From positions 1 to 18,297 of the forward strand of contig JAGSPR010000151.1 in the NCBI GenBank assembly GCA_018262455.1: a stretch of 18,297 nucleotides of DNA, in the 5' to 3' direction. The DNA is from Deltaproteobacteria bacterium (lineage in GTDB: Bacteria; Myxococcota; Polyangia; Haliangiales; Haliangiaceae). Made by a program: the position numbers and the translations under genes. Positions 1-7,438 of the stretch are shown in pieces. The notes below the pieces were generated by a model. The model was not told where the DNA came from. It was given only the letters and a program-made list of their open reading frames with translations, and did no database searches. Positions within the stretch are counted from its first letter, which is position 1, and each line of letters begins with the position of its first letter.

Positions 1-1
1 G

Positions 2-133
2 CTCAAGCTGTTCCAGGACGTGCTGGCGCGCTCGCCGCGCCACGTCGAAGCGGCAGCCGAGGCGCGCGTGATCGAGGCAAGGCTTGCGGCTGGTTCCGGC
101 GACAAGCCGGGGCTGTTCAGCCGCAAGCGCTGA
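2..133 (+). CDS. C-terminal end of a gene entering from the left, probable TPR/helical-repeat protein
   Basis: An open frame runs in from the left edge and stops with TGA at 131-133, leaving 43 residues. They form an amphipathic helix pattern (LKLFQDVLARSPRHVEAAAE, then ARVIEARL), followed by a short basic tail ending FSRKR. A phrase of the type 'LFQ.VL...P.H.EA' is typical of the last TPR-like helix pair of deltaproteobacterial proteins that carry TPR or J-domain modules. The family cannot be named from this piece. It converges on the gene at 159-461 with 25 bases between the stops. The reading frame is clear from codon bias; the function is inference. Confidence 0.6.
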   Translation, partial: LKLFQDVLARSPRHVEAAAEARVIEARLAAGSGDKPGLFSRKR

Positions 134-158
134 GCGGTCGAGCGACCAACCCTTGGGT

Positions 159-461
159 TCAGTCGTCGGAGTCGGCCGCGCCGGCGAGCTCCCAGCCCTG
201 GATCGTCTCGCCGAGCGAACGCGCGTCGGCGCCGGCGAGCGTGATCGCCGCATGCTTCTTCCACGCCTCGTGCACGCGCTGCAGCCGGATCAGCGCCAGC
301 TTCGCCGGCTTCCAGCCGCCCTGGCGGTCGCGCTCCTCGAACACGATCGCGACGGTCGCCCAGCCGCGTCGCTCCCAGACCTTGCGATGGAGCGTACGGC
401 GGACCAGCTCGCCGTCGATCTCGAGGTCGTACTGGACGTCTTCGAGCTCCGCGACGACCAT
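159..461 (-). CDS. Small hypothetical protein (100 aa)
   Basis: I do not recognise the family. The product is a soluble, charged 100-residue protein with no signal peptide, membrane segment or cysteine. The N-terminal half looks like alternating beta strands (VVAELEDVQYDLEIDGELVR, then WATVAIVFEERD). A WKPAKLALIRLQR strand and a Lys/His-rich stretch (HEAWKKHAAITL) follow, and the C-terminus is acidic (ADSDD). Its ATG (459-461) overlaps the TGA of the upstream gene by one base (TGATG on the minus strand), so the two are probably translated together and may act together. Codon use matches the rest of the window. It is likely a real gene of unknown function. Confidence 0.6.
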   Translation of the reverse strand: MVVAELEDVQYDLEIDGELVRRTLHRKVWERRGWATVAIVFEERDRQGGWKPAKLALIRLQRVHEAWKKHAAITLAGADARSLGETIQGWELAGAADSDD

Positions 462-742
462 CAGCCATTCACCATGCGGCGCGGCTCCGAGCGGTCCGAG
501 AGCTCGAGGTCGGTGAGGCGCGCATCGGCGGGGCCGGTGTGGGCACGAACCCTGGCGACCGCCTCCGAGACGCTGCCATCCTGCTCGATCCGGACCGTGA
601 GCTCTTCGCCCACCTCGAACAGGTACGGCGAGCGGACCCGGACCATCGAGTTGTCCTCGTCAAAGCCCACCACTTCGAACACATCGTGGAGTCGCTCGTC
701 GTCGAGCACCAACACACGCGCAGCCCGGCTCGACACCGTCAC
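461..742 (-). CDS. Small protein with a PilZ-like beta-barrel appearance (93 aa)
   Basis: The chosen start is GTG at 740-742. No good Shine-Dalgarno sequence precedes it, and several in-frame GTG/TTG codons within the first 35 residues leave the true start open. The sequence is strand-rich: ARVLVLDDE, FEVVGFDEDN, MVRVRSPYLFEVGEELTVRI, then EAVARVRAHTG and ARLTDLELSD. The pattern 'LFEVGEELTVRIE ... ARVRAH ... TDLELSD' resembles small atypical PilZ-type barrels that bind c-di-GMP or have lost that ability. The RxxxR and D/NxSxxG ligand motifs of classical PilZ are not evident, so ligand binding cannot be claimed. It is coupled to the gene at 159-461 and is divergent from the GntR-type regulator, with a short shared upstream region. 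Confidence 0.6.
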   Translation of the reverse strand: MTVSSRAARVLVLDDERLHDVFEVVGFDEDNSMVRVRSPYLFEVGEELTVRIEQDGSVSEAVARVRAHTGPADARLTDLELSDRSEPRRMVNG

Positions 743-814
743 CAGGTAGCACGCCGCTCAATGCGGCCTCAAGCCTTCTACGAACCGTCCCGCTGGGTTA
801 CCCTGACGCGGCGG

Positions 815-1552
815 ATGCTCAAGCCTGTCGAGAAGCAACGCGTGGCCGAGGAAGTCGCGGAGCAACTCCGCGCGCTCATCCTCAACGGCCAGTATCCGCC
901 CGGCTCCAAGCTGCCCCCCGAGCGCGAGCTGTCCAAGCGCCTGCGGGTCAATCGCGCGTCGCTGCGCGAGGCCTTGAAGAAGCTCGAGCACCTCGGGCTG
1001 GTCCGGATTCGCCAGGGGGATGGCACCCGGGTCCAGAACTTCATGGAGACCGGCGGCATCGAGCTGGTCCAGCACCTGCTACCGCTCGCCGGCGGAAAGC
1101 CCGAGCTGATCCGCGATCTGCTCGAGTTCCGCCGGATCTTCGGCCGCGAGCTGGCGAGGCTGGCGGCGACCCGGCTGCGCGGGGATCTGGCGGGGCTCGC
1201 CAAGCTGCGCGCCCTCGCAGACCGGGCCGATCAGGCCGCCGGCGCCGCGGAGCTGTTCGAGCTCGACTTCGAGTTCTACGTGGTGATCGCGCAGCTCTCG
1301 GGGAACCAGGTGATGTTGCTGCTCATCAACACGGTTCGCGACGGCGTCCGCAACTTCATGCCGCTGCTCGCGAACCTCGCGGCACCGCAGGACGAGGTCC
1401 GCAAGCACCATCGCGAGCTCATCCTGGCGCTCGAACAGGGCGATCCGGCCACCGCGGGTCGCGTCGCCGACGAGTACCTCCGGCTCGGAGCCGAGCTTGC
1501 GGCTCGGGTCGGTGGTAAGCCCGAGCTGCAGCCGCAGCCGCTGCCCGAATGA
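815..1552 (+). CDS. GntR-family transcriptional regulator, FadR/FCD subfamily
   Basis: A DNA-binding repressor or activator of the FadR type, 245 aa, normal length for the family. Residues 7-75 form the GntR winged helix (AEQLRALILNGQYPPGSKLP, PERELSKRLRVNRASLREAL, then GLVRIRQGDGTRV). Residues 95-228 form an all-helical FCD ligand domain (LLEFRRIFGRELARLAATR, DFEFYVVIAQLSGNQ, HHRELILALEQGD). FCD domains usually hold a metal with one Asp and several His. Here Asp151 and His199 are present, but Tyr155 and Tyr221 occupy two usual His positions, so the effector may be bound without metal, as in FadR. I chose ATG at 815 because the product then begins just before the domain; ATG at 761 would add 18 residues. 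Only 15 bases separate it from gatC, suggesting one transcript. The effector and target genes are unknown; autoregulation or control of the divergent pair is inference. Confidence 0.85.
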   Translation: MLKPVEKQRVAEEVAEQLRALILNGQYPPGSKLPPERELSKRLRVNRASLREALKKLEHLGLVRIRQGDGTRVQNFMETGGIELVQHLLPLAGGKPELIRDLLEFRRIFGRELARLAATRLRGDLAGLAKLRALADRADQAAGAAELFELDFEFYVVIAQLSGNQVMLLLINTVRDGVRNFMPLLANLAAPQDEVRKHHRELILALEQGDPATAGRVADEYLRLGAELAARVGGKPELQPQPLPE

Positions 1553-1567
1553 TTCTGCCCGATTGAG

Positions 1568-1876
1568 ATGACGACCCTGACCCGGAACGAAGTCGAGGAG
1601 ATCGCGCTCCTGGCGCGGCTCCACCTCGAACCCGACGAGCTCGATCGGATGCAGACCGACCTGGGCGCGATCCTGGAGCACTTCGTGACGCTCGCCGCGG
1701 TCGACGTCACCGGCGTCGCGCCGATGACGCATGCGGGCGCTGCGGCGACCGACATGACGTTGCGTGCGGACGTCCCCGAGCCGTCGTTGCCCGTCGATGA
1801 AGCGCTGCGCGCGGTCGCGAGGCGGGATGGCGACCTGATCGTGGTCCCGTCGATCATCCCAGGAAACAACTCGTGA
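1568..1876 (+). CDS. gatC: Aspartyl/glutamyl-tRNA(Asn/Gln) amidotransferase subunit C
   Basis: This is the small subunit of GatCAB, which converts Glu-tRNA(Gln) or Asp-tRNA(Asn) to Gln-tRNA(Gln) or Asn-tRNA(Asn) in the cytoplasm. GatC wraps around GatA and GatB and stabilises the complex. At 102 aa it is of usual length. The family pattern is clear: [20 protein letters not shown] near the N-terminus, a helix with [20 protein letters not shown], then LRADVPEPS and a C-terminal VVPSII segment. The ATG at 1568 has only a weak TTGAG before it, which suits re-initiation after the regulator gene ending 15 bases upstream. Its TGA overlaps the gatA GTG (GTGA, 1873-1876), so translational coupling is expected. 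Confidence 0.96.
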   Translation: MTTLTRNEVEEIALLARLHLEPDELDRMQTDLGAILEHFVTLAAVDVTGVAPMTHAGAAATDMTLRADVPEPSLPVDEALRAVARRDGDLIVVPSIIPGNNS

Positions 1877-3345
1877 CCGCTGCGTTCTGGACCGTGGCCG
1901 AGACGGCGCGGCAGATCGCGACCGGACAGATCACGGCGTCCCGTCTGGTCGACGCGACGCTCGCGCGGATCGCGACCGTCGATCGCGAGCTCGGCGCCTT
2001 CCTCGACGTCGACGAAGCCGGGGCCCGCGCGACCGCCCACGAGCTCGACCGCAAGCGGACCGCCGGCGAGCCCCTGGGCCCACTCGCCGGCGTGCCGATC
2101 GCGCTCAAGGATAACCTCGTCACCAAGGGCATCCCCACGACGGCGGGGTCTCAGATCCTCGTCGGCTGGATCCCGCCCTACGACGCCACGGTGGTCGAGA
2201 AGCTACGCGCGGCCGGGGCGGTGATCGTTGGCAAGACGAACCTCGACGAGTTCGGGATGGGTAGCTCGACCGAGCGCTCGAGCTTCAAGCAGACGCGCAA
2301 CCCGTGGGATGCGTCGCGCGTGCCCGGCGGCAGCTCGGGTGGCAGCGCGGCCGCGGTGGCGGCGGGCTTGTGCGCGGCGAGCCTTGGCACCGATACCGGC
2401 GGCTCGATCCGGCAGCCCGCGGCGTTCACCGGCGTCGTCGGACTCAAGCCGACCTATGGCCGGGTCTCGCGGTGGGGTGTGGTCGCGTTCGCGTCGTCGC
2501 TCGATCAGGTCGGCCCGCTCGCGCGCACGGTGGCCGATGCCGCGCTCCTGCTCGAGGTGATCTCCGGACACGATCCGCGCGACGCGACCTCGCTCGCCGC
2601 GCCGGTCCCGCGCTACACCGCGGCACTCGCAGGTGGGGTTGCGGGGCTGAAGGTCGGGCTGCCGCGCGAATTTTTTGACGGGCATGGCTCCGGCACGATC
2701 GACGCAGACGTCCGCGCCGCGCTCGACCGCACGATCGCGATGCTGCGCGACCAGGGCGCCGAGCTCGTCGAGGTCTCGCTGCCGCACACCCCGCTCGCGC
2801 TCGCCGCGTACTACATCGTCGCGCCCGCCGAGGCCTCGTCGAATCTCGCGCGCTACGACGGGGTGCGCTATGGCAAGCGCGCGGAGGCCAGCGACCTGCT
2901 CGACCTGTATCGCAAGACCCGCGGCGCCGGGTTCGGGCCCGAGGTCAAGCGTCGCATCATGCTCGGGACCTATGCGCTGCGCTCGGGCTACTACGATGCC
3001 TATTACAAGAAGGCGCAGCAGGTCCGCGCGCTGATCAAGCGCGACTTCGAGCAGGCGTTCACGCAGGTCGACGTGCTGCTGACGCCGACGACGCCGACCG
3101 CCGCGTTCCGGTTCGGTGCCAAGGCAACGCCGCTCGACATGTACCTCGGCGACATCTTCACGCTGTCGTGCAACCTCGCCGGACTGCCCGGGCTCAGTGT
3201 GCCGTGTGGCCTGACCTCCGAGGGCCTGCCGATCGGCGCCCAGCTGCTCGGCAAGCCGCTCGACGAGGCGACGCTCTTGCGAGTCGGCGCGGTGATCGAG
3301 CGGGAGGTCGGCCTCGGCGATCGGCGCCCGGGAGCGATCGCGTGA
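1873..3345 (+). CDS. gatA: Aspartyl/glutamyl-tRNA(Asn/Gln) amidotransferase subunit A
   Basis: The glutaminase subunit of GatCAB (490 aa) releases ammonia from glutamine and channels it to GatB. It is an amidase-signature enzyme. The catalytic Lys-cisSer-Ser triad is complete: Lys79 in VPIALKDN, Ser154 in PGGSSGGSA and Ser178 in [12 protein letters not shown], matching the numbering known for Staphylococcus GatA. The amidase core continues through [19 protein letters not shown] and [11 protein letters not shown]. The C-terminal part has the usual [11 protein letters not shown] and [13 protein letters not shown] motifs. Translation starts at GTG 1873, overlapping the gatC stop, with AGGA about 10 bases upstream. 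The stop again overlaps the next start (GTGA, 3342-3345). Amidases of this superfamily are numerous, but the gatC and gatB neighbours settle the assignment. Confidence 0.98.
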   Translation: MTAAFWTVAETARQIATGQITASRLVDATLARIATVDRELGAFLDVDEAGARATAHELDRKRTAGEPLGPLAGVPIALKDNLVTKGIPTTAGSQILVGWIPPYDATVVEKLRAAGAVIVGKTNLDEFGMGSSTERSSFKQTRNPWDASRVPGGSSGGSAAAVAAGLCAASLGTDTGGSIRQPAAFTGVVGLKPTYGRVSRWGVVAFASSLDQVGPLARTVADAALLLEVISGHDPRDATSLAAPVPRYTAALAGGVAGLKVGLPREFFDGHGSGTIDADVRAALDRTIAMLRDQGAELVEVSLPHTPLALAAYYIVAPAEASSNLARYDGVRYGKRAEASDLLDLYRKTRGAGFGPEVKRRIMLGTYALRSGYYDAYYKKAQQVRALIKRDFEQAFTQVDVLLTPTTPTAAFRFGAKATPLDMYLGDIFTLSCNLAGLPGLSVPCGLTSEGLPIGAQLLGKPLDEATLLRVGAVIEREVGLGDRRPGAIA

Positions 3346-4802
3346 CCCGGACGGTCGCGGAGCTGCTCGAGGTGTGGGAGCCGGTGATCGGGCTCGAGGT
3401 GCATGTCCAGCTCGCGACGAAGACCAAGGCGTTCTCGGCCTCGGCGGTCGGGTTCGGCGAGCCCCCGAACTCGCTCACCGATCCGGTCGTGCTCGGGCTG
3501 CCCGGTTCGCTGCCGGTGTTCAACGCCGCGGCGCTCGAGCTGGCGCTCCGGCTCGGGATCGCGACCGGCTCGCAGATTCGCACGCGGTCACGGTTCGCCC
3601 GCAAGCACTACTTCTATCCCGATCAGCCGAAGGGCTACCAGATCTCGCAGTACGACGAGCCGCTGTGCGAGCACGGCCACGTCGACCTGATCCTCGGCTG
3701 CGCGGTCAAGCGCGTGCGGCTCACCCGGATTCACCTCGAGGAGGATGCAGGCAAGAACACCCACGTCGGGGCGGTCTCGCACGTCGATCTGAACCGCGCG
3801 GGTGTGCCGCTCGTCGAGGTCGTGTCGGAGCCAGAGCTGACCTCTGCCGAGGAGGCTGCCGAGTTCATGCGGTCGCTGCATCGCCTCGTGCGCTGGATCG
3901 AGATCTCCGAGGCGGACATGGAGAAGGGCCAGCTGCGGTGCGACGCGAACGTGTCGATCCGGCCGCGTGGCGACCACCGGCTCGGCACGCGCACCGAGCT
4001 CAAGAACATCAACTCGTTCCGCCACGTCCAGAACGCGATCGACCACGAGATCGCTCGCCAGCTGCGCATCGTCTCTGCCGGCGGCCAGATCGAGCGCGAG
4101 ACCCGGCTGTGGGACGCCGAGGCCGGCCAGTCTGCCTCGTTGCGTTCCAAGGAAGAGGCGAACGATTATCGCTACTTCCCAGATCCCGATCTGCCTCCGC
4201 TGGTGGTCGATAGCGCCATGATGGCCAACATCTTGCGAGCGCTGCCGGAGCTGCCCGCGGCCCGCTTCGAGCGCTACCAGCGGATGCACGGCATCTCGCC
4301 CGACGATGCGCGCACGCTGGTGTCCGATCGGTCGTTCGCCGAGTACTTCGATGCCGCGTGTGCCGCGCACCCCGGCGAGGGCAGCGGCCGGACGATCGCG
4401 AACTGGATGCTGACCGAGCTGCTCGGCGCGCTCAACGCCGAAGCCAAGCAGCTCTCGCAGGCTCGGATGTCGCCGGGGATGCTATCCGCGCTCGTCGGGC
4501 TCGTCGAGAACGGCACGATCAGCGGCAAGATCGGCAAGGAGATCTTCGCCGAGTGCTACGCGACCGGCGATCCGCCGCTGGCGATCGTCCTGCGCCGCGG
4601 GGTGCAGCAGATCTCCGATGAAGGGGTGCTGCGCGAGATCGTCGAGCGGGTCGTGACCGCCCACCCGAAACAGGCCGAGGGGTTCGCCGCGGGCAAGGAC
4701 GGGTTGTTCGGGTTCTTCGTCGGCGCGGTCATGAAGGAGACCCAGGGGAGGGCGAACCCGATCCTGACCTCGGACCTGTTACACAAGCGGCTGGGCCGCT
4801 AG
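3342..4802 (+). CDS. gatB: Aspartyl/glutamyl-tRNA(Asn/Gln) amidotransferase subunit B
   Basis: The kinase/transamidase subunit of GatCAB (486 aa) phosphorylates the misacylated amino acid on the tRNA and amidates it with ammonia from GatA. N-terminal motifs are [42 protein letters not shown] and [18 protein letters not shown]; the middle has [13 protein letters not shown] and [11 protein letters not shown]. The C-terminal helical YqeY-like tail that holds the tRNA elbow (from about residue 340) ends near [18 protein letters not shown]. The zinc-binding Cys residues seen in many GatB proteins are replaced (FSAS...SLTDPVVLG), so this is the zinc-free type. The start is GTG 3342, overlapping the gatA stop; the open frame extends further upstream, but only this start fits the family N-terminus. 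The presence of GatCAB implies a non-discriminating AspRS and/or GluRS elsewhere. Confidence 0.98.
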   Translation: MTRTVAELLEVWEPVIGLEVHVQLATKTKAFSASAVGFGEPPNSLTDPVVLGLPGSLPVFNAAALELALRLGIATGSQIRTRSRFARKHYFYPDQPKGYQISQYDEPLCEHGHVDLILGCAVKRVRLTRIHLEEDAGKNTHVGAVSHVDLNRAGVPLVEVVSEPELTSAEEAAEFMRSLHRLVRWIEISEADMEKGQLRCDANVSIRPRGDHRLGTRTELKNINSFRHVQNAIDHEIARQLRIVSAGGQIERETRLWDAEAGQSASLRSKEEANDYRYFPDPDLPPLVVDSAMMANILRALPELPAARFERYQRMHGISPDDARTLVSDRSFAEYFDAACAAHPGEGSGRTIANWMLTELLGALNAEAKQLSQARMSPGMLSALVGLVENGTISGKIGKEIFAECYATGDPPLAIVLRRGVQQISDEGVLREIVERVVTAHPKQAEGFAAGKDGLFGFFVGAVMKETQGRANPILTSDLLHKRLGR

Positions 4803-4822
4803 CTTGCGACGAAGAACTCGCA
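4786..4822 (+). terminator. Possible weak terminator: two adjacent small hairpins at the end of gatB
   Basis: AGCGGC (4786-4791) and GCCGCT (4795-4800) form a perfect 6-bp stem with a 3-base loop over the last gatB codons. TGCGA (4805-4809) and TCGCA (4818-4822) form a second 5-bp stem directly after the stop codon. No T-run follows either. They may slow or end transcription between gatB and rplU, but small GC-rich inverted repeats are common by chance in such DNA. Confidence 0.25.
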
Positions 4823-4891
4823 GGATCCCGGCCCCCGATGGCCGCCAACTGGCTGATCTGTCACAAGATCCATCGCGGGCGGTCGAGATGC

Positions 4892-4919
4892 TTGACCATT
4901 TGCGTTCGATCAATAAAGT
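4892..4919 (+). promoter_or_regulatory. Probable sigma-70-type promoter for rplU-rpmA
   Basis: TTGACC at 4892-4897 and TAAAGT at 4914-4919 match the -35 box (5/6) and -10 box (4/6) with a 16-base spacer. They lie 30 bases upstream of the rplU start codon in a noticeably AT-richer stretch. Transcription would begin near 4926 and leave a leader of only about 25 bases, too short for a structured L21 leader. The rest of the gatB-rplU gap (4803-4949) shows no gene. Confidence 0.55.
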
Positions 4920-4939
4920 ACGCGGTTCCTAAGGTTCGT

Positions 4940-4943
4940 GGAG
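4940..4943 (+). promoter_or_regulatory. Ribosome binding site deciding the rplU start
   Basis: GGAG lies 6 bases before ATG 4950. It overlaps an in-frame GTG at 4938, which rules that GTG out as the start. The ATG also gives the canonical L21 beginning MYAV. Confidence 0.75.
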
Positions 4944-4949
4944 CAAGTC

Positions 4950-5267
4950 ATGTACGCGGTAATTCAGACGGGTGGAAAACAGTACCGAGTCGAGCCCGGC
5001 AAGACCGTCGTGGTCGAGAAGCTCGTCGGTGACAAGGGTGCGCCGGTCGTGTTCGACCAGGTCCTCCTCGTGTCGTCCGGTGACGGCGGCAACGTCAACA
5101 TCGGCAAGCCGATCGTCGCGGGCGCCAAGGTGACCGGCGAGATCGTGGAGCAGGGCCGCGGCGAGAAGCTCGTCGTGTTCAAGTTCCGCCGCCGGAAGAA
5201 CTACGTTCGCAAGAACGGACACCGCCAGGACTACACGGCGGTCAAGATCGCCGATATCAAGGCCTAG
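4950..5267 (+). CDS. rplU: 50S ribosomal protein L21
   Basis: L21 binds 23S rRNA in the large ribosomal subunit. The 105-residue product has the typical length and the family start [18 protein letters not shown]. The middle shows the usual barrel strands ([20 protein letters not shown], then [20 protein letters not shown]). The basic C-terminal signature [19 protein letters not shown] ends in VKIADIKA. The start is ATG 4950. An AGAGG overlapping its stop codon serves rpmA 11 bases downstream, so both are made from one message. A promoter-like sequence lies just upstream. Confidence 0.98.
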   Translation: MYAVIQTGGKQYRVEPGKTVVVEKLVGDKGAPVVFDQVLLVSSGDGGNVNIGKPIVAGAKVTGEIVEQGRGEKLVVFKFRRRKNYVRKNGHRQDYTAVKIADIKA

Positions 5268-5278
5268 AGGTACGCGTC

Positions 5279-5557
5279 ATGGCACACAAAAAAGGACAAG
5301 GTTCGACTCGTAACGGCCGCGACTCGCTGCCGAAGATGCGCGGCGTGAAGCGGTTCGCCGGTGAGCTGGTTCCGGCCGGCAGCATCCTCGTCCGCCAGGT
5401 CGGCACGAAGTTCCACGCCGGCAACAACGTCGGCATGGGTCGCGACTTCACGCTGTTCGCGAAGGTCACGGGCCTCGTGAAGTTCGAGCGCGACGGCAAG
5501 ACGCGGACGCGCATCGCGGTCTATCCGGCCGACGCTGCTGCTCCCGCTGCTGCCTGA
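5279..5557 (+). CDS. rpmA: 50S ribosomal protein L27
   Basis: L27 lies near the peptidyl-transferase centre of the 50S subunit, and its N-terminus reaches the P-site tRNA. The 92-residue product begins [16 protein letters not shown], the unprocessed, directly exposed form without the N-terminal extension found in Firmicutes. Family motifs [18 protein letters not shown] and [19 protein letters not shown] follow. The segment after GRDS reads LPKMRG, where many L27 proteins have KRLG. The tail is Ala/Pro-rich ([10 protein letters not shown]). AGAGG at 5266-5270 is the ribosome binding site. The stop at 5555-5557 is one base away from the stop of the opposite-strand ABC ATPase gene, leaving no intergenic terminator. 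Confidence 0.97.
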   Translation: MAHKKGQGSTRNGRDSLPKMRGVKRFAGELVPAGSILVRQVGTKFHAGNNVGMGRDFTLFAKVTGLVKFERDGKTRTRIAVYPADAAAPAAA

Positions 5558-5558
5558 T

Positions 5559-6248
5559 TCACACTCGATCAGGCATCGCGTAGATCCGCGCGCCGAGCTG
5601 CTCGAGCAGCCCGGCGTCGTGGGACGCAAGGACGGTCGCGCCACCGTTGGTTGCGTGATCCCGGATCAGGCCGACGATCGCGTCGAGCCGCCTGGCGTCG
5701 AGCCCGTTGTCGGGCTCGTCCAGCACGAGCAGCTTCGGCGGGCCGATGAACGCGGCCCCCAGGCACGCGCGCCGGCGTTGACCGAGCGACATCCGCTCGA
5801 GCGCGGTGTCGCGGAGCTCGTCGAGTCCGAGGGCATCCCGGAGCTGCTGCGACGGCGGGTTGGCGCCCCGGGTGGCGGCACACAACGACCACAGCTCGTT
5901 GCCGAGCAGGAAGCCCGGCGGATCCGCGGCCTCCGGGACGTAGCCGAGCGCGCGGCGTGCTCGCTGCCGCTCGTCGCGCGAGCCCCACACCGATGCGCCG
6001 AGGATCACCACGCGGCCCTCGCGCGGCGCCAGCACGCCGGCCACGCAGCTGAGCAGCGTGGTCTTGCCGCAGCCGTTCTTGCCGACGATCCCGACGATCT
6101 CTCCAGCGCGCGCCTCGAGGTCTACGCCCTCGATCACGGTGCGCCCGCCCCGCCGGACCGCCAGCCGCTCGATCGAGAGCACCAGCTCCGCCTCGCGGAC
6201 CAGCGGAGCCTCGACGACCCGAGGAGCCTCGCTCGCGGGCTCGGTCAT
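5559..6248 (-). CDS. ABC transporter ATP-binding protein
   Basis: A 229-aa ATPase subunit that would power the membrane protein encoded just upstream. Walker A is GKNGCGKT at 56-63, Walker B is LLVLDEP at 173-179 with Glu178 as catalytic base, and the switch His is His210 (LASHD). The signature motif reads MSLGQRRR at 153-160 instead of LSGGQ, and the Q-loop position reads LGYVPE, as often in ABC-2-type exporters. About 25 residues precede the ABC fold. ATG 6246-6248 overlaps the TGA of the permease gene (ATGA). An open frame reaches further upstream to 6611, but that part is a shadow of the permease gene. Substrate is unknown; a single-copy ATPase plus one membrane protein suggests an exporter or a membrane-remodelling system. 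Confidence 0.93.
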   Translation of the reverse strand: MTEPASEAPRVVEAPLVREAELVLSIERLAVRRGGRTVIEGVDLEARAGEIVGIVGKNGCGKTTLLSCVAGVLAPREGRVVILGASVWGSRDERQRARRALGYVPEAADPPGFLLGNELWSLCAATRGANPPSQQLRDALGLDELRDTALERMSLGQRRRACLGAAFIGPPKLLVLDEPDNGLDARRLDAIVGLIRDHATNGGATVLASHDAGLLEQLGARIYAMPDRV

Positions 6249-7312
6249 GACCGCACCGTCAACAGGGCGAGCGCGCAGGTCGCCGCGAATGCGCCAGCGC
6301 CGGCCTCGCCAAACAGCCCGAGACAGAGCACGGCCGCCGCGGCGACGACGACCGAGCCGACCACGGCCCGAGCCGCGATCGTCGGAGAATCCTCGGCCGC
6401 GAGCAGGACGCGCGCGCAGCCCATCGCCGACGCCGCGGCCACGGTCAGCGCGGTCCCCGCGAGCCAGCACACCGTCGCGCCGTCGAGCTCGGCCAGGATC
6501 GAGGCGGCCGCGATCGCGATCACGGTGGCCGCGAGCTGGACGAGGGCGATCGCATAGACCACTGCCAGCGCCCGCGTCCGGTACGCGATCCCGAGCGAGG
6601 CGGCCATCCACGCGGTCGTGCGATGGGTCGCCAGGATCACCAGCAGCACGCCGACCTCCGCCGGCACGAGCACGATCGCGATGACCGAGGTCCCGACGAC
6701 CGCCGCGTCGGGGCCCGCGAGCGCGTTGTTGCGGACGAACAGCCCGGCGGTCGCCCCGGCGAGCAGCGACAGGCCCGCGCCGCGGACGAGGGCATCCCCG
6801 GCGCGGCGCCGCAACGCTCGCACGTGGATCGAGCGCAGCGCGCTCCCCTCGTCACGCCAGCCGGGCCACCCCGTCCGTAGCGGCGGCGGTCGCCAGCGCG
6901 CGAGCGCGAGGATCGCGAGGGTCACGGCCGCGACGACGGCGAGCCCGAGCAGCCCCTCTCCGACGATCCAGAGCGCCAGCCAGGGCAGCTGCAGCCCGAT
7001 CAGCGCGCCTCCGCCGATCCAGCGCGGCGCGTACAACGGTCCGGGTAACGACTGTAGATAAGCCGCGGCCTCGGCACGCACGATCAGGCGCGCGGTCGGC
7101 GCGAACACGAGCACCCAGGTGACCACGAGCGTGATGCCGACGCCGGCGTGATGCAGCGCGAGCCCGGTGAGCTCCGCAGGATGCATGCTCGACGGTCCGA
7201 AGATCACCCCTCCGGCGATCGCGGTGCCCACCCACACGGCCGATGCGCGGCGCCACGCGGGGACGATCACGGCCCGCGTCCACACGTCCATCCAGCGCGC
7301 ATCCCCGGTCAC
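6245..7312 (-). CDS. Putative ABC transporter permease, polytopic membrane protein
   Basis: A very Ala/Val/Leu-rich inner-membrane protein of 355 aa with about 8-10 hydrophobic segments, for example GVGITLVVTWVLVFAPTARL, VVGTSVIAIVLVPAEVGVLL, LAVVYAIALVQLAATVIAIA and VVGSVVVAAAAVLCLGLF. A basic cytoplasmic-looking loop (HVRALRRRAGDAL) lies mid-protein. I see no conserved family motif; the permease role follows from the overlapping ATPase gene. I chose GTG 7310-7312 because GGAGG sits 7 bases before it. ATG at 7354 would add 14 residues but has GGGGAG directly touching the start codon, which is too close. The gene is divergent from obgE, with 126 bases between starts and no clear promoter. Confidence 0.72.
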   Translation of the reverse strand: MTGDARWMDVWTRAVIVPAWRRASAVWVGTAIAGGVIFGPSSMHPAELTGLALHHAGVGITLVVTWVLVFAPTARLIVRAEAAAYLQSLPGPLYAPRWIGGGALIGLQLPWLALWIVGEGLLGLAVVAAVTLAILALARWRPPPLRTGWPGWRDEGSALRSIHVRALRRRAGDALVRGAGLSLLAGATAGLFVRNNALAGPDAAVVGTSVIAIVLVPAEVGVLLVILATHRTTAWMAASLGIAYRTRALAVVYAIALVQLAATVIAIAAASILAELDGATVCWLAGTALTVAAASAMGCARVLLAAEDSPTIAARAVVGSVVVAAAAVLCLGLFGEAGAGAFAATCALALLTVRS

Positions 7313-7316
7313 CGGT

Positions 7317-7324
7317 CTCCCTCC
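7317..7324 (-). promoter_or_regulatory. Strong ribosome binding site deciding the permease start
   Basis: On the minus strand this reads GGAGGGAG, with the GGAGG part 7 bases before the GTG at 7310-7312. It is the best Shine-Dalgarno match near the beginning of this open frame and favours GTG over the earlier ATG at 7352-7354. Confidence 0.6.
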
Positions 7325-7438
7325 GGCCGGTGCGGAGCGTCGGTCTCGGATCATCTCCCCGGGAACGTACCCGAAGAACGAGCGGGCCCGCTGGCTTCAT
7401 GTGCGCGCGCTCTCCATGTGATAGATCGACCCGCCGCC

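Noticed and set aside
539..814. Upstream extension of the GntR-type regulator frame
   Set aside because: It lies opposite the small gene at 461-742, shows no domain, and would put about 90 unusual residues before a standard-length regulator. Only ATG 761 remains a reasonable alternative.
3168..3341. Upstream extension of the gatB frame (58 extra codons)
   Set aside because: It overlaps gatA, is Arg/Ala-rich without GatB similarity, and the GTG at 3342 gives the known N-terminus in a GTGA overlap.
5597..5610. A 14-base perfect palindrome GCTGCTCGAGCAGC just past the rpmA stop
   Set aside because: It encodes Leu-Leu-Glu-Gln-Leu of the ABC ATPase with ordinary codons and lacks a T-run. It is probably coincidental, though it could weakly assist termination of rpmA.
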